Shown piece after piece: positions 9,614 through 19,078 of a stretch of DNA of 64,000 nucleotides. The stretch's first letter is position 1. Each line of letters opens with the position of its first letter. The position numbers and the translations under genes were made by a program. Under the pieces are notes generated by a model, which saw nothing but the letters and a program-made list of their open reading frames with translations, was not told where the DNA came from and made no database searches. The stretch spans positions 434,001 to 498,000 of the forward strand of contig NZ_CP130821.1 of NCBI RefSeq assembly GCF_004151275.2. The letters are read 5' to 3'. This DNA comes from Flavobacterium dauae (GTDB taxonomy: Bacteria; Bacteroidota; Bacteroidia; Flavobacteriales; Flavobacteriaceae).

Positions 9614-11272
9614 TTAAATTTTAACCGAATTTGTTCTTTGTTTACGCTCTAATGGTCTGATAATTAAGTGGTCGTAAATGGTTAATGATACAATAGAAAA
9701 TATGCCGATACCCACAATTACATACCATATTTTGTTTGGGTTGTATGTTTCCCAAAGCATATTGGTCATATCCCAATGGCTCATTCCCAGTTTTTGTTCT
9801 GCCAACGTAAAATATTCGTTTTTAGAAAATGGAAAATGTATTTGACTGATATTTATACTTTTAGAAGTTGCAAAATCGGTAAACGATTGTTTTACAACTG
9901 CCCAGTCAATTGTTTCGGCTTTTAGGTTGAATTGCTTTTCAAAGGCAGAAATAGACATATTCAATGCTTTTGAACCTTCTTCGATAAACTGTTCTTTTGT
10001 TACCACTTCGGGCATTTCAATATTTCTGCCTGCCATTTCTTTTTTCAATAACGATAATTTATCGGACCAAGATTGATACAGACTTCCCGAAATAACACTT
10101 GTTACAAAATAACTTGCCGCCACTGGTAAAAAGTAGGTTCCTTGATACAAACCTTCTTTTCCTTTTGGTGTGATTAATGCGATAAAAGAAGATACGGTTG
10201 GGCTACTCATCATTTCTCCGATAGCAAAAATCATAGTCCCAATAATGGTAAACCAAACGTTGCCCGAATAAAAAGTTAAGCCGATACCAATTGTTGCAAT
10301 GACAGCCCCACGAATTACCGCGTTGATATGACGCATTTTAATTACGAAAAACGAAATAGTGATTTGGAAAAGGATAATCATTAGCGAATCGATATTCGTG
10401 AACCATTCCGGTTTTACTTGTCTGTCTTGCGTTAGCAATCCACCAACTGTAGGAAGATTTTCATTCAGCCAATTACTTATTGTGGCAGAATTGACCCAGT
10501 CTTCGATAAAATTTGGAAGGGTGTTGAATAATTGATTGAACATTGTCCAGAAACCAATCATCAACAACAATAAAATACCTAAACGGATGTCTTTTAATGC
10601 TTCAAAAATTCCTTTTATTGAATCAACAATAGCTTTTCCAATAGAATCTTTTGGTTTTTCAACCTTTGGTTCTTTATAAAAAAGCAATAAAATAATTAAA
10701 TTAAGACCTATTACAATAGCTGCTTGTATGAAAATGATTTTCCATCCGTAAGTAGTTCGTAGCCCTGATGACATTGCCGGACCAATAAAACCACCAATAT
10801 TAACCATCATGTAAAAAATACCAAAACCCATTGTTCCGGTGGTTTCGTCGGTATTTCTTGCAACAATTGCCGATGCTACCGGTTTAAAAAACGCCGCACC
10901 AACCGCTACTAACAAGAAGACCAAATAAACGCTCCAATACGTGTTTACCTCGCCTAAAAGGTAATAGCCAGATATCATGATGATAAAAGCTATTGTTAGT
11001 GAAACTTTATAGCCAATGCGGTCTGCAATAACGCCAAAAATCAATGGAAGAAAATAAAGTATTCCTACAATATTTCCCATAATGTTTCCTTTCTGAACGT
11101 GATCGAAACCTAAACCACCTGTATCGGTTGATCCTACTAAATAAAGTCCTAAAAGGGTGTAAATTCCGTACCAAGCCCAACGCTCCATTAATTCCATAAA
11201 ACTGGCAATCCAGAAATTTTTATTGAAAGAGCCTACTGTTTTAAAAAATGACGGTTTTGTATTTTCTGACAT
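9614..11272 (-). CDS. POT-family peptide transporter, divergent paralogue
   Basis: This is a second POT/MFS peptide transporter of 552 residues. I chose the ATG at 11272 (MSENTKPSFF) rather than the upstream in-frame ATG at 11377, because the longer form would run through the terminator hairpin at 11329-11355. The helix-1 motif is FMELMERWAWYG, with ExxERW in place of ExxERF, and NIGGFIGPAMSSGLR replaces the usual NAGAFFG region. A long soluble insert with Lys, Glu and Asn lies between the last helices (about residues 405-500). It is clearly more diverged than its two neighbours and may have another substrate range. Confidence 0.92.
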   Translation of the reverse strand: MSENTKPSFFKTVGSFNKNFWIASFMELMERWAWYGIYTLLGLYLVGSTDTGGLGFDHVQKGNIMGNIVGILYFLPLIFGVIADRIGYKVSLTIAFIIMISGYYLLGEVNTYWSVYLVFLLVAVGAAFFKPVASAIVARNTDETTGTMGFGIFYMMVNIGGFIGPAMSSGLRTTYGWKIIFIQAAIVIGLNLIILLLFYKEPKVEKPKDSIGKAIVDSIKGIFEALKDIRLGILLLLMIGFWTMFNQLFNTLPNFIEDWVNSATISNWLNENLPTVGGLLTQDRQVKPEWFTNIDSLMIILFQITISFFVIKMRHINAVIRGAVIATIGIGLTFYSGNVWFTIIGTMIFAIGEMMSSPTVSSFIALITPKGKEGLYQGTYFLPVAASYFVTSVISGSLYQSWSDKLSLLKKEMAGRNIEMPEVVTKEQFIEEGSKALNMSISAFEKQFNLKAETIDWAVVKQSFTDFATSKSINISQIHFPFSKNEYFTLAEQKLGMSHWDMTNMLWETYNPNKIWYVIVGIGIFSIVSLTIYDHLIIRPLERKQRTNSVKI

Positions 11273-11328
11273 ATTTTTAAGAAAGTTTAAACTTACAAAT
11301 AAAGTAAAATATTTAAAATTATGCACAA

Positions 11329-11355
11329 AAAAAGCGACTAAAAAAGTCGCTTTTT
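11329..11355 (-). terminator. Intrinsic terminator after the third POT gene
   Basis: AAAAGCGAC and GTCGCTTTTT pair with a short A/T loop, followed on the minus strand by a T run. It lies just downstream of the 11378-12970 stop and helps fix the start of the next gene at 11272. Confidence 0.8.
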
Positions 11356-11377
11356 GAAGATATGTTTTTATATACAA

Positions 11378-12970
11378 TTAATTAATGCCGTGCATTTTTT
11401 TCTTTAATATAGGGTTTAGTAAAATTAGAATCAAAGCTGTTGCACCTGGTATGATAGCAAATATCATAAAGAAATACGACATAGAATGTTCTGTTGTGAT
11501 TTTATCAATTGTTGATCCAAGCATACCTGCAATAAAGTTTGCAATTGCTGATGCTCCGAACCAAAAGCCGAATAGTAATCCAAGTAGTTTTTTCGGAGAT
11601 AATTTGCTTACATATGATAGTCCTACAGGAGATAAACATAATTCACCTGTTGTGTGAAAGAAATAAGCTATAATTAGCCAAATCATGCTTACAGAAGCGG
11701 TTTTTGCGCCTTGAGGTATTGAACTTGCACCATAAGCTAAGGCAGCAAAACCTATACCTACCAAAATAAGTCCTATTGCAAACTTTATGGGGCCTGAAGG
11801 ATTCCAAATTTTTTCCCAAAATTTACTAAAAACAGATGCTAATGTAATAATGAAGAATGAGTTAAGTATTTGAAACCAAGAAGCAGCTACTTCGGTTTCC
11901 AATGAGCCAAATTCCTTTGAAACTTTCCAAAGACCTAATCCCCATATAATTATAAAAGATATTCCTGTGAAAATGATAGTGAGAGGGTATTCTTTAAATA
12001 GTTTTTTAGCTAAGTTTATCAGTACTATTGTCACAATAGCTATTGGTACAATTGTTAAAATGGCATCAATCCATTTAAAGGTAATTGCTGCGTTACCATC
12101 TAATACTCGTTGAGTATAATCTAAAGCAAAAATAGACATGGAACCACCAGCTTGTTCAAAAGCAAGGAAAAATACAATACTTGCTAACATTAAAACAGCG
12201 ACTACAATTAATCGGTCTCTCACTACATTTGAAGGAGTTTCAACTTCAGCTTGCTCTTCGTTATTTGCAATTTTTTTATTGTGAAATTCTTGAGTGTTTT
12301 TAGGACTTTCACCATTTATACCAAATACTTTTTGGGCAAAGTAGAACTGTAACATACCAAAAAACATAAACACACCTGCTAAACCAAAACCATAATGCCA
12401 TCCTACCTTTTCACCTATATATCCACATAGTAGCATTCCTAAAAATGCCCCAGCGTTAATTCCCATGTAGAAAATGGTATAACCAGCATCTTTCTTAGCA
12501 CTTGTATCAGGGTATAGGTTTCCAACCATTGACGAAATATTTGGTTTAAACATTCCATTTCCTAAAATCATTAACGCAAGTCCCAAATAGAAAAAGTTCG
12601 GACTAATACCTTCTAACGCCATTGATGCATGACCTAAAGTCATAATTAAAGCACCCCAAACAATAGCTTTTTTAGCTCCTGTTAATTTATCAGCAATCAT
12701 TCCACCAATAAGAGGAGTAAGATAAACCAAACCGGTGTACCACCCGTAAAGAGTCATCGCATCTTCTCGGGTCCATTCCCAACCGCCTGAGGCTAATGTG
12801 CTAACTAAAAAAAGTGTTAATAATGCTCGCATACCGTAGTAGCTGAATCGTTCCCACATTTCCGTAAAGAAAAGAACAAAAAGTGAAGCAGGATGTCCCA
12901 ACACAGTTTTTGTATCAGCACCTTGTTTTTCTAGATGTTTAGTTAATTCTAAATCGTTTGAATTATTCAT
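11378..12970 (-). CDS. POT/PTR2-family proton-coupled oligopeptide transporter
   Basis: This 530-residue POT transporter is close in layout to the 7733-9541 gene. It shares FFTEMWERFSYYGMR in helix 1, IGGMIADKLTGAKK, FYMGINAGAFLGMLLCGY, ELCLSPVGLSYVSKLSP and the C-terminal LNPILKKKMHGIN. It probably imports di- and tripeptides released by secreted peptidases, and the dipeptidyl peptidase IV gene lies directly upstream on the same strand (53-bp gap). Its soluble mid-loop is shorter than in its paralogue. Confidence 0.95.
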   Translation of the reverse strand: MNNSNDLELTKHLEKQGADTKTVLGHPASLFVLFFTEMWERFSYYGMRALLTLFLVSTLASGGWEWTREDAMTLYGWYTGLVYLTPLIGGMIADKLTGAKKAIVWGALIMTLGHASMALEGISPNFFYLGLALMILGNGMFKPNISSMVGNLYPDTSAKKDAGYTIFYMGINAGAFLGMLLCGYIGEKVGWHYGFGLAGVFMFFGMLQFYFAQKVFGINGESPKNTQEFHNKKIANNEEQAEVETPSNVVRDRLIVVAVLMLASIVFFLAFEQAGGSMSIFALDYTQRVLDGNAAITFKWIDAILTIVPIAIVTIVLINLAKKLFKEYPLTIIFTGISFIIIWGLGLWKVSKEFGSLETEVAASWFQILNSFFIITLASVFSKFWEKIWNPSGPIKFAIGLILVGIGFAALAYGASSIPQGAKTASVSMIWLIIAYFFHTTGELCLSPVGLSYVSKLSPKKLLGLLFGFWFGASAIANFIAGMLGSTIDKITTEHSMSYFFMIFAIIPGATALILILLNPILKKKMHGIN

Positions 12971-13023
12971 TATATGTTGCGTTTTGTAATTTTATTTCGT
13001 AAAAATAAGTTAAATTTTTTGAA

Positions 13024-15195
13024 CTACAATTTCTCTAATAGGTAATCGGTCATTTTTGTATATAATTGTTCGCGGGTTTTGCCACCATAAATACCGTGGT
13101 TTTTATCGGGATAAATCAACCAGTCGAAATTTTTATTTAAATGAACCAATTTATTAATTAAAACCATACTGTTTTGCACGTGCACGTTATCATCTGCCGT
13201 TCCGTGAATTAACAAGAAATTTCCTTTTAACTTATCGGCGTGCATAATGGGCGAATTGTTATCGTAACCCGAAGCATTTTCCTGCGGCGTGGTCATAAAA
13301 CGTTCGGTGTAAACACTGTCGTAAAAACGCCACGACGTTACCGGCGCAACTGCAATGGCGGTTTTAAATACATTGCTTCCTTGAAACAAGCAGTTACTGC
13401 TCATAAATCCGCCAAAACTCCAACCCCAGATTCCAATGCGGTTTGCATCAATAAACGATTCTTTGGCTAATTGTTTCGCAATATAAATTTGATCTTGAAC
13501 TTCAAACTTTCCTAATTCTTTTTGAGTTACCTTTTTAAAATCGGCACCTTTAAAACCGGTTCCACGACCATCGACACAAACTACGATATATCCTTTTTGA
13601 GTTAATAAGAAATGCCAGTAATCGTTAGAATCAAACCATTTGTCGGCAACCTGTTGCGATCCCGGACCTGAATATTGATACATTAACACTGGATATTTCT
13701 TTTTAGCATCAAAATTTTTAGGTTTAATAATGTAACCGTTCAACTCATTGCCAACTTCGTTTTTAAAAGTGGTAAATTCTTTTTTAGGCAGATCAAACTT
13801 TTTCAGTTTATCTTCTAACGCCGAATTATTTAAAATTTCTTTGACGTTTTTTCCGGTCGATGCATCAACAAGTGCATACGATGGTGCTTTGGTGCTTGAT
13901 GAATGATTATTGATGAAGTATTTAAAATCGGGACTAAAAGTAGCACTGTTGGTTCCGCTTTGTGCAGATAACTGCTTTTTGCCAGATCCGTTTAACTGAA
14001 TGCTGTACACATCGCGTTTGGTAGAACCGTTTTCAACCGACTGATAATAAATGGTTTCGTTGCTTTTGTTGTAACCGTAATAGTCTGTAACCTCCCAATT
14101 TCCGGTAGTTACCTGTTTTTTTAACGATCCGTCGTTATTGTAATGATAAATATGGTTGTAACCATCTTTTTCGCTTGTCCAAATAAAACTGTTGTCGTTT
14201 AAAAAGGTCAAATTATCGGTCACATCAACATACGCTTTATCTTTTTCGGAGAGAATGGTGGTTGTTTTACCAGAATTGGCATCTACAAATAACAGATTCA
14301 ACTGATTTTGATGACGATTCAGCGTTTGCACACTTAAAACATTGGCGTTGTTGGTGAACTTTATACGCGGAATGTAATAAGCTGTTTCGGTATTTAAAGC
14401 TACGTTTTGAGTTGATGCTTTTGAAACATCGTACAAATGCAAGCTCACTTTTGAATTGTTTTCGCCCGCCTTAGGATATTTAAAAACCTGTTGCTGCGGA
14501 TACAAATCTTCGCCATAAATATCCATTGAAAAAACGGGAACATCGCTTTCATCAAACTTAATATACGCCAGTTTTGTTCCATCGGCATTCCAATCAAAAG
14601 CACGTACAAACGCAAATTCTTCCTCGTAAACCCAGTCGGTAATACCGTTTATAATGGCATTTTTCTTTCCGTCTTTGGTAATCTGCGTCGTTTTTTTGGT
14701 AGCCACATCAAAAACATACAAATTGTTTTCAAAAGCGTAGGCTATTTTCGATCCATTTTTGTTCAACAAAGGTTCTTGAATAGCATTCTCACTAATTTTA
14801 ATCAATGATTTTGAAGCGATATCGAATAAATAATAAACCGATGTAAACGAATGACGGTAAATAGGATTGTAATTTGTAGCAATTAATATTTTATCGTCGG
14901 TTTTATTGATAGAATAATCAGAAATTTCTTTGATTTCAGGAAAATCCGCAGTAGAAAATAACGTTTGAACCTTCTCTAACGTAGTAAAATCGAACGCATC
15001 AATAGTAAATGTTTCGGTGTTTCGGTTATAATCTAAAACGCTGTATTGGTTTTTTGTATGTAGCGTATTTAAAGCGTTTAGCTGATTAGTTCTAAAAGTT
15101 CCGTTCCAAATTTGAGCAACTTCTATTTGTTGTTGCGCTTGTATAGTAGTGATTGGTGCTGCAATTAGTGTTGATAGCAGTAAAATTTTCTTCAT
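13024..15195 (-). CDS. Dipeptidyl peptidase IV (S9B family)
   Basis: This exported serine peptidase removes X-Pro or X-Ala dipeptides from peptide N termini. The 723-residue protein starts with a signal peptide (to about residue 20, TIQAQQ), followed by the DPPIV beta-propeller (about 50-460), including DWVYEEEFAF with the two Glu that bind the substrate N terminus. The alpha/beta-hydrolase domain has GWSFGGFMS (nucleophile near residue 592), HGTADDNVHV (Asp near 668) and DKNHGIYGG (His near 700). It lies upstream of three peptide importers on the same strand and would supply them with dipeptides in the periplasm. Confidence 0.96.
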   Translation of the reverse strand: MKKILLLSTLIAAPITTIQAQQQIEVAQIWNGTFRTNQLNALNTLHTKNQYSVLDYNRNTETFTIDAFDFTTLEKVQTLFSTADFPEIKEISDYSINKTDDKILIATNYNPIYRHSFTSVYYLFDIASKSLIKISENAIQEPLLNKNGSKIAYAFENNLYVFDVATKKTTQITKDGKKNAIINGITDWVYEEEFAFVRAFDWNADGTKLAYIKFDESDVPVFSMDIYGEDLYPQQQVFKYPKAGENNSKVSLHLYDVSKASTQNVALNTETAYYIPRIKFTNNANVLSVQTLNRHQNQLNLLFVDANSGKTTTILSEKDKAYVDVTDNLTFLNDNSFIWTSEKDGYNHIYHYNNDGSLKKQVTTGNWEVTDYYGYNKSNETIYYQSVENGSTKRDVYSIQLNGSGKKQLSAQSGTNSATFSPDFKYFINNHSSSTKAPSYALVDASTGKNVKEILNNSALEDKLKKFDLPKKEFTTFKNEVGNELNGYIIKPKNFDAKKKYPVLMYQYSGPGSQQVADKWFDSNDYWHFLLTQKGYIVVCVDGRGTGFKGADFKKVTQKELGKFEVQDQIYIAKQLAKESFIDANRIGIWGWSFGGFMSSNCLFQGSNVFKTAIAVAPVTSWRFYDSVYTERFMTTPQENASGYDNNSPIMHADKLKGNFLLIHGTADDNVHVQNSMVLINKLVHLNKNFDWLIYPDKNHGIYGGKTREQLYTKMTDYLLEKL

Positions 15196-15256
15196 AAATA
15201 AAACTGAAAATTAAAAAGGGCAAATTAGGTAATTTTTTTGGTTTACTAAGATTAAA

Positions 15257-15742
15257 CTAATCAACTTTTTTTCCGTTTTTGTAGATTTGAATTATTGTTT
15301 CTTTTCCATCTTCGCTATACATTTCCCATTTTCCATCATAAAGACCATCAACCCAATTACCAATTGCTCTTAAATTACCATTCTCATACCAGTATTTATG
15401 TGTTCCGTTTGGTTTTCCATCTATAAATTCACCTTCACGAGCTTTATTTCCGTTAAAATGAAAATATTCCCAAAAGCCATTTTCTTTTAAGTTTTTGATT
15501 TTACCTATTGAATAAATATTACCGTTTAAAAAAAAAGCTTTTTTATCTCCGTTTGAAATAGGTTTAAAGACAAGTGATTTTGCTTTTTCTTCACTCAAAT
15601 TTTGCCCGTTTTTTATAAAGTCGGATTTAGCTATTAATGTATCATTTATATAAATTTCATATTCATCCAAGTTTAAATTTTGTGAATATGAGTTTAAAAA
15701 CGAAAATAATACCATAATAAAGGTAAAAATAGTTTTTCTCAT
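15257..15742 (-). CDS. Secreted MORN-repeat / YwqK-like protein
   Basis: This 161-residue protein has a signal peptide (residues 1 to about 20, FLNSYSQ) and repeats of the MORN/YwqK kind: GFWEYFHFNGNKAREGEF, GTHKYWYENGNLRAIGNW and GKWEMYSEDGKE, each about 22 residues. Databases often label such proteins toxin-antitoxin system YwqK family antitoxin, but nothing here supports a toxin partner. It is better seen as a small exported repeat protein of unknown role. Its neighbours are unrelated. Confidence 0.8.
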   Translation of the reverse strand: MRKTIFTFIMVLFSFLNSYSQNLNLDEYEIYINDTLIAKSDFIKNGQNLSEEKAKSLVFKPISNGDKKAFFLNGNIYSIGKIKNLKENGFWEYFHFNGNKAREGEFIDGKPNGTHKYWYENGNLRAIGNWVDGLYDGKWEMYSEDGKETIIQIYKNGKKVD

Positions 15743-15790
15743 AATTTTAGATAAAATAAACCCAAATATACAAATCTTTCTAATAAAACA

Positions 15791-15809
15791 AATCTGTGTA
15801 TCTGTGGTA
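15791..15809 (-). repeat. Short intergenic repeat, copy A (ACCACAGATGCACAGATT family, reverse)
   Basis: Read on the minus strand this gives TACCACAGATACACAGATT, one base different from the copies at 17216 and 23760. It lies in the short gap before the HMG-CoA reductase gene. Confidence 0.6.
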
Positions 15810-15867
15810 AAAAATATATAGACATCTGTGACAAAATCAAAACCTAAAACCCAAAACCAAAAAAACG

Positions 15868-15875
15868 TATCTTTG
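15868..15875 (+). promoter_or_regulatory. TAnnTTTG -7 box of the HMG-CoA reductase gene
   Basis: TATCTTTG fits the Bacteroidota consensus exactly and ends 15 bp before the ATG at 15891. Its position inside the longer open frame argues that the true start is 15891 and not 15828. Confidence 0.75.
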
Positions 15876-15890
15876 CAAAAAAATTTCCGA

Positions 15891-17207
15891 ATGAATATTG
15901 TTAACGGTTTTTCTAAACTTACAAAAGAGCAAAAAATAAACTGGCTGGTTGAAACCTACTTTAAGAACGACCAAATGGTGGTTGAATTGTTAAAACAGTA
16001 TTGGAACAGCAACGAAGAACTGCAAAAATTGCACGATGAGTTTATAGAAAACACCATTACCAATTTTTACCTGCCAATGGGTATTGCGCCCAATTTTGTA
16101 ATTAACGGTAAAACCTACACGGTGCCAATGGTTATCGAAGAAAGTTCGGTTGTTGCAGCGGCATCGAATGCGGCAAAATTCTGGAGTAAGCGCGGTGGTT
16201 TTAAGGCAACCGTTTTATCTACCGAAAAAATTGGCAACGTGCATTTTATGTTTGGCGGATCTAAACAAAATTTGGTGCAGTTTATCGAAAAATTGCAGCC
16301 TGTTTTCAGATCTCGTACTTCAAACATTACCCGAAACATGGAAAAACGCGGCGGCGGAATTCTTTCTATTGTTTTGGTTGATAAAACTGCCGAGCTTGAA
16401 AATTACTACCAATTACACGCTACCTTTGATACAAAAGACAGCATGGGTGCTAATTTTATCAACTCGTGTTTAGAAGAATTTGCAAATGTGTTGCGAGAAG
16501 AAATTTTAAAATTTGATTTATTTTCTGCCGAAGAAAAAGAATCGTTGCAGATTGTAATGTCGATCTTATCGAACTATGTTCCAAATTGTTTGGTTCGTGC
16601 CGAAGTTTCATGCAAAATAGCCGATTTAAAATCAAAAGAAATAGAAAATCCGCAGGAGTTTGCCGAGAAATTTGTTCAGGCGGTTCGCATTGCCGAAATA
16701 GAAACGTATCGCGCCGTAACGCATAACAAAGGAATTATGAATGGGCTAGATGCGGTGGTTTTGGCAACTGGAAACGATTTTAGGGCGATAGAAGCTGGCG
16801 TGCATGCTTTTGCCGCAAAAGATGGGAAATATACCTCGCTTTCACATGCTGAAATTGTGGGTGACGAATTCCGTTTTTGGATGGATCTTCCGTTGGCATT
16901 AGGAACCGTAGGCGGATTAACAAATCTGCACCCAATGGTTAAATTTGCTTTAAAATTATTAGAAAAACCAAAAGCCGATGATTTAATGCAGATTATTGCA
17001 GTTGCCGGATTGGCACAAAATTTTGCAGCCATAAAATCGTTAACAACCACAGGTATTCAAAAAGGACACATGAAAATGCACTTAATGAATATTTTAAATC
17101 AGTTTAACGCTTCGGCAGATGAAAAAGTAGCCGTTTTACAGCATTTTGCAGAAAAAACGGTTTCGCACAGTGCCGTTGTTGATTTTATTGAAGGTTTGAG
17201 AAAGTAA
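15891..17207 (+). CDS. mvaA: Hydroxymethylglutaryl-CoA reductase, class II
   Basis: The enzyme interconverts HMG-CoA and mevalonate and here most likely feeds the mevalonate pathway. The 438-residue product has class II (bacterial) features: YTVPMVIEESSVVAAAS, DSMGANFINSC, KGIMNGLDAVVLATGNDFR, and the C-terminal GHMKMHLMN carrying the catalytic His. The start at 15891 is chosen because a TAnnTTTG promoter box lies just upstream, inside the longer frame. Mevalonate genes follow on the same strand over the next 6.5 kb. Annotation pipelines often call this class degradative, but the surrounding pathway genes argue for biosynthesis. Confidence 0.95.
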   Translation: MNIVNGFSKLTKEQKINWLVETYFKNDQMVVELLKQYWNSNEELQKLHDEFIENTITNFYLPMGIAPNFVINGKTYTVPMVIEESSVVAAASNAAKFWSKRGGFKATVLSTEKIGNVHFMFGGSKQNLVQFIEKLQPVFRSRTSNITRNMEKRGGGILSIVLVDKTAELENYYQLHATFDTKDSMGANFINSCLEEFANVLREEILKFDLFSAEEKESLQIVMSILSNYVPNCLVRAEVSCKIADLKSKEIENPQEFAEKFVQAVRIAEIETYRAVTHNKGIMNGLDAVVLATGNDFRAIEAGVHAFAAKDGKYTSLSHAEIVGDEFRFWMDLPLALGTVGGLTNLHPMVKFALKLLEKPKADDLMQIIAVAGLAQNFAAIKSLTTTGIQKGHMKMHLMNILNQFNASADEKVAVLQHFAEKTVSHSAVVDFIEGLRK

Positions 17208-17215
17208 TCGTTAAA

Positions 17216-17233
17216 TACCACAGATGCACAGAT
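17216..17233 (+). repeat. Short intergenic repeat, copy B (TACCACAGATGCACAGAT)
   Basis: Exact 18-base match to the start of the copy at 23760 and inverted relative to the copy at 15791. It lies 8 bp after the HMG-CoA reductase stop, so this gene has one copy on each side in opposite orientation. Confidence 0.7.
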
Positions 17234-17265
17234 ATATTTTAGATGTGATTAAAAATAATAGATTT

Positions 17266-17391
17266 CGTCAGTTCGTTAAATAACAAACTTCTCGATACGC
17301 TCCATTCGATTTCGCTATTCGAAGTGACGGAAGATAATGATAGCGTCAGTTCGAGCTTGTCGAGAACTTAAATAACAAACTTCTTGATACA
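17266..17391. repeat. Imperfect direct duplication containing TCGAGCTTGTCGAGAA-type sequence
   Basis: CGTCAGTTCG at 17266 and again at 17344 are each followed by TTAAATAACAAACTTCT(C/T)GATAC. The second copy has an extra AGCTTGTCGAGAAC that makes a small hairpin (TTCGAGCTTGTCGAGAA). The first copy looks like a version with that hairpin lost. The space between holds a second imperfect inverted segment (ATTCGATTTCGCTATTCGAA). It is non-coding and REP/MITE-like. The rest of the 17208-17422 gap shows nothing else. Confidence 0.6.
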
Positions 17392-17422
17392 GAATCTTAG
17401 AAAAAGTGATTAAAAAATAATT

Positions 17423-18325
17423 ATGGAATTTTACAGCAACGGCAAACTATTTATTTTAGGGGAATATTATGTGTTACAAGGCGCAAAGGTTTTTGCATTG
17501 CCTACAAAATTCGGACAATATTTAAATGTTTTTCCTTTAAAAACCAAAACCTTAAGCTGGAAAAGTTATGATGCCGATGGATCTGTTTGGTATAACGATG
17601 AAATTGCTGTAAAAGATATTTTATCAAATAATCAGTCAAGCGATGACAAAGTACGAAACACATTGATTGATATTTTGCATCAGGCACATTTAATGAATCC
17701 TTCCATATTAGAAAATAACGGTTTTTTAGTTGAAACCAAGTTGACATTTCCACGAAATTGGGGCTTGGGAACATCATCTACCTTAATAAACAATATTGCA
17801 CAATGGTTTCAAATTGATGCTTTTAAATTGTTGCAAAAATCGTTTGGCGGCAGCGGTTTCGATATCGCCTGTGCACAAAACAACTCACCTGTAACGTATC
17901 AGGTTGTAGATAATGAACCTGTTGTTGAGCAGGTAACCTTCAATCCGACTTTTAAAGAACATATTTATTTTGTGTATCTGAATAAAAAACGTGACAGTAA
18001 AGATGCTATTGCAAATTTCAGAAAAAAACAAAAGAATTTATCCGAAGAAATTAAGCAGGTTTCACAAATGACCGATGAATTATTGCAAATTCAAGATTTA
18101 GAAACCTTTGTATCTTTCTTTAAAAATTACGAACAAAACCTAGGCGAAATTTTAGAAACATCAACCATTCAAAAAGAACTGTTTCCAGATTTCAATGGAT
18201 TAGTAAAAAGCCTTGGCGGCTGGGGCGGCGATTTTGTTATGGTGGTATCAGAAGAAAATCCTACAGAATATTTTAAAGAAAAAGGATACAACATTATTAT
18301 TCCTTACAATGATATGATATTATAA
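17423..18325 (+). CDS. GYDIA-family GHMP kinase, candidate phosphomevalonate kinase
   Basis: The 300-residue protein belongs to the GHMP kinase superfamily. It has FILGEYYVLQGAKVFALPTK at the N terminus, the ATP-binding loop WGLGTSSTLINN near residue 115, GGSGFDIACAQ around residue 142 (the family usually has GYDIA; here Phe replaces Tyr), and the C-terminal SLGGWGGDFVMVV. Its position in the mevalonate cluster, which otherwise holds a mevalonate kinase-like gene and the decarboxylase but no recognisable phosphomevalonate kinase, suggests that it phosphorylates phosphomevalonate. That role is inferred. A terminator hairpin follows directly. Confidence 0.85.
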   Translation: MEFYSNGKLFILGEYYVLQGAKVFALPTKFGQYLNVFPLKTKTLSWKSYDADGSVWYNDEIAVKDILSNNQSSDDKVRNTLIDILHQAHLMNPSILENNGFLVETKLTFPRNWGLGTSSTLINNIAQWFQIDAFKLLQKSFGGSGFDIACAQNNSPVTYQVVDNEPVVEQVTFNPTFKEHIYFVYLNKKRDSKDAIANFRKKQKNLSEEIKQVSQMTDELLQIQDLETFVSFFKNYEQNLGEILETSTIQKELFPDFNGLVKSLGGWGGDFVMVVSEENPTEYFKEKGYNIIIPYNDMIL

Positions 18326-18352
18326 AAAGGCATCAGTTATCAATGCCTTTTT
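18324..18352 (+). terminator. Intrinsic terminator after the GHMP kinase gene
   Basis: AAAAAGGCAT and ATGCCTTTTT form a perfect 10-bp stem with a 9-base loop, ending in T residues, overlapping the stop codon region. Confidence 0.8.
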
Positions 18353-18388
18353 AGTTGTTTGTTGTTAAAAATTAGTTGGATTGAATAG

Positions 18389-18928
18389 TTATTTTTCCGG
18401 GCGTAACTTATCGCTAAATGTAATTTTGTAAGGTTTGTCGTCATTTACATCGCCTTTCATTACATAAATAAACTTGTGTTTGTGTGCTTTTTCGGCATTT
18501 ATATAAATTGTTTTTTGTGTAGCTTTATCTAAAATACTTGTTTTATCGGTATTTACAATACGCATATTTTTAGCCAATCCTGTTTTTTTATTGGTTAAAA
18601 TACTGCCTTTGTAAAGGGTGGTATTGTCGTTTTTTACTACAACATTTTCGCCATTAAACCCTTGGGTAAAAAATAAAATCGAGTATTGTTTGTCTGTTGC
18701 GTTATATGCTTCTAAAAATTTTTGTTGTGCACTTTCGCTTACTGCTCTAAAATCGTTTCTGGTTTGTTCAGTAAAGAAAATTTCTTCCTTTTTGTCAGAT
18801 CTAACAAGTTCTTTTTTATCATTGGTACCAGAGTCTTTTTCACTGTTTTTTTTGACAGTTTTACACGAAACCAGACTTAACATACCAAAAGCCACAAGTA
18901 GTATTTTATATTTCATTATAAATTTCAT
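18389..18928 (-). CDS. Putative lipoprotein of unknown function
   Basis: This 179-residue protein has a lipoprotein signal with lipobox LSLVSC (Cys near residue 22), followed by a charged Lys/Asp/Ser stretch and a compact domain of about 130 residues. An in-frame ATG at 18916 (MKYKILL) is an alternative start. No family is recognised. It is the only minus-strand gene inside the mevalonate block, and the terminator before it separates it from the GHMP kinase transcript. Confidence 0.75.
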   Translation of the reverse strand: MKFIMKYKILLVAFGMLSLVSCKTVKKNSEKDSGTNDKKELVRSDKKEEIFFTEQTRNDFRAVSESAQQKFLEAYNATDKQYSILFFTQGFNGENVVVKNDNTTLYKGSILTNKKTGLAKNMRIVNTDKTSILDKATQKTIYINAEKAHKHKFIYVMKGDVNDDKPYKITFSDKLRPEK

Positions 18929-19078
18929 CTTATTAGGATAATATGATTTGTTATCTTTGCAAGATACGGATTTATTAGCATAAATCGTTCCAAAAGTAAA
19001 AGATATGGATAATTAAAGAATTTTGGTTTAAAAAAAATCTTTTATTCCACATTTTGTAGAAATTTATTGTAGAAATAT

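Noticed and set aside
11273..11377. N-terminal extension of the second POT transporter
   Set aside because: The extension would cover the terminator hairpin at 11329-11355; the family start motif follows the ATG at 11272.
15257..15742. A toxin-antitoxin pair
   Set aside because: The YwqK-like MORN protein has a signal peptide and no toxin gene next to it.
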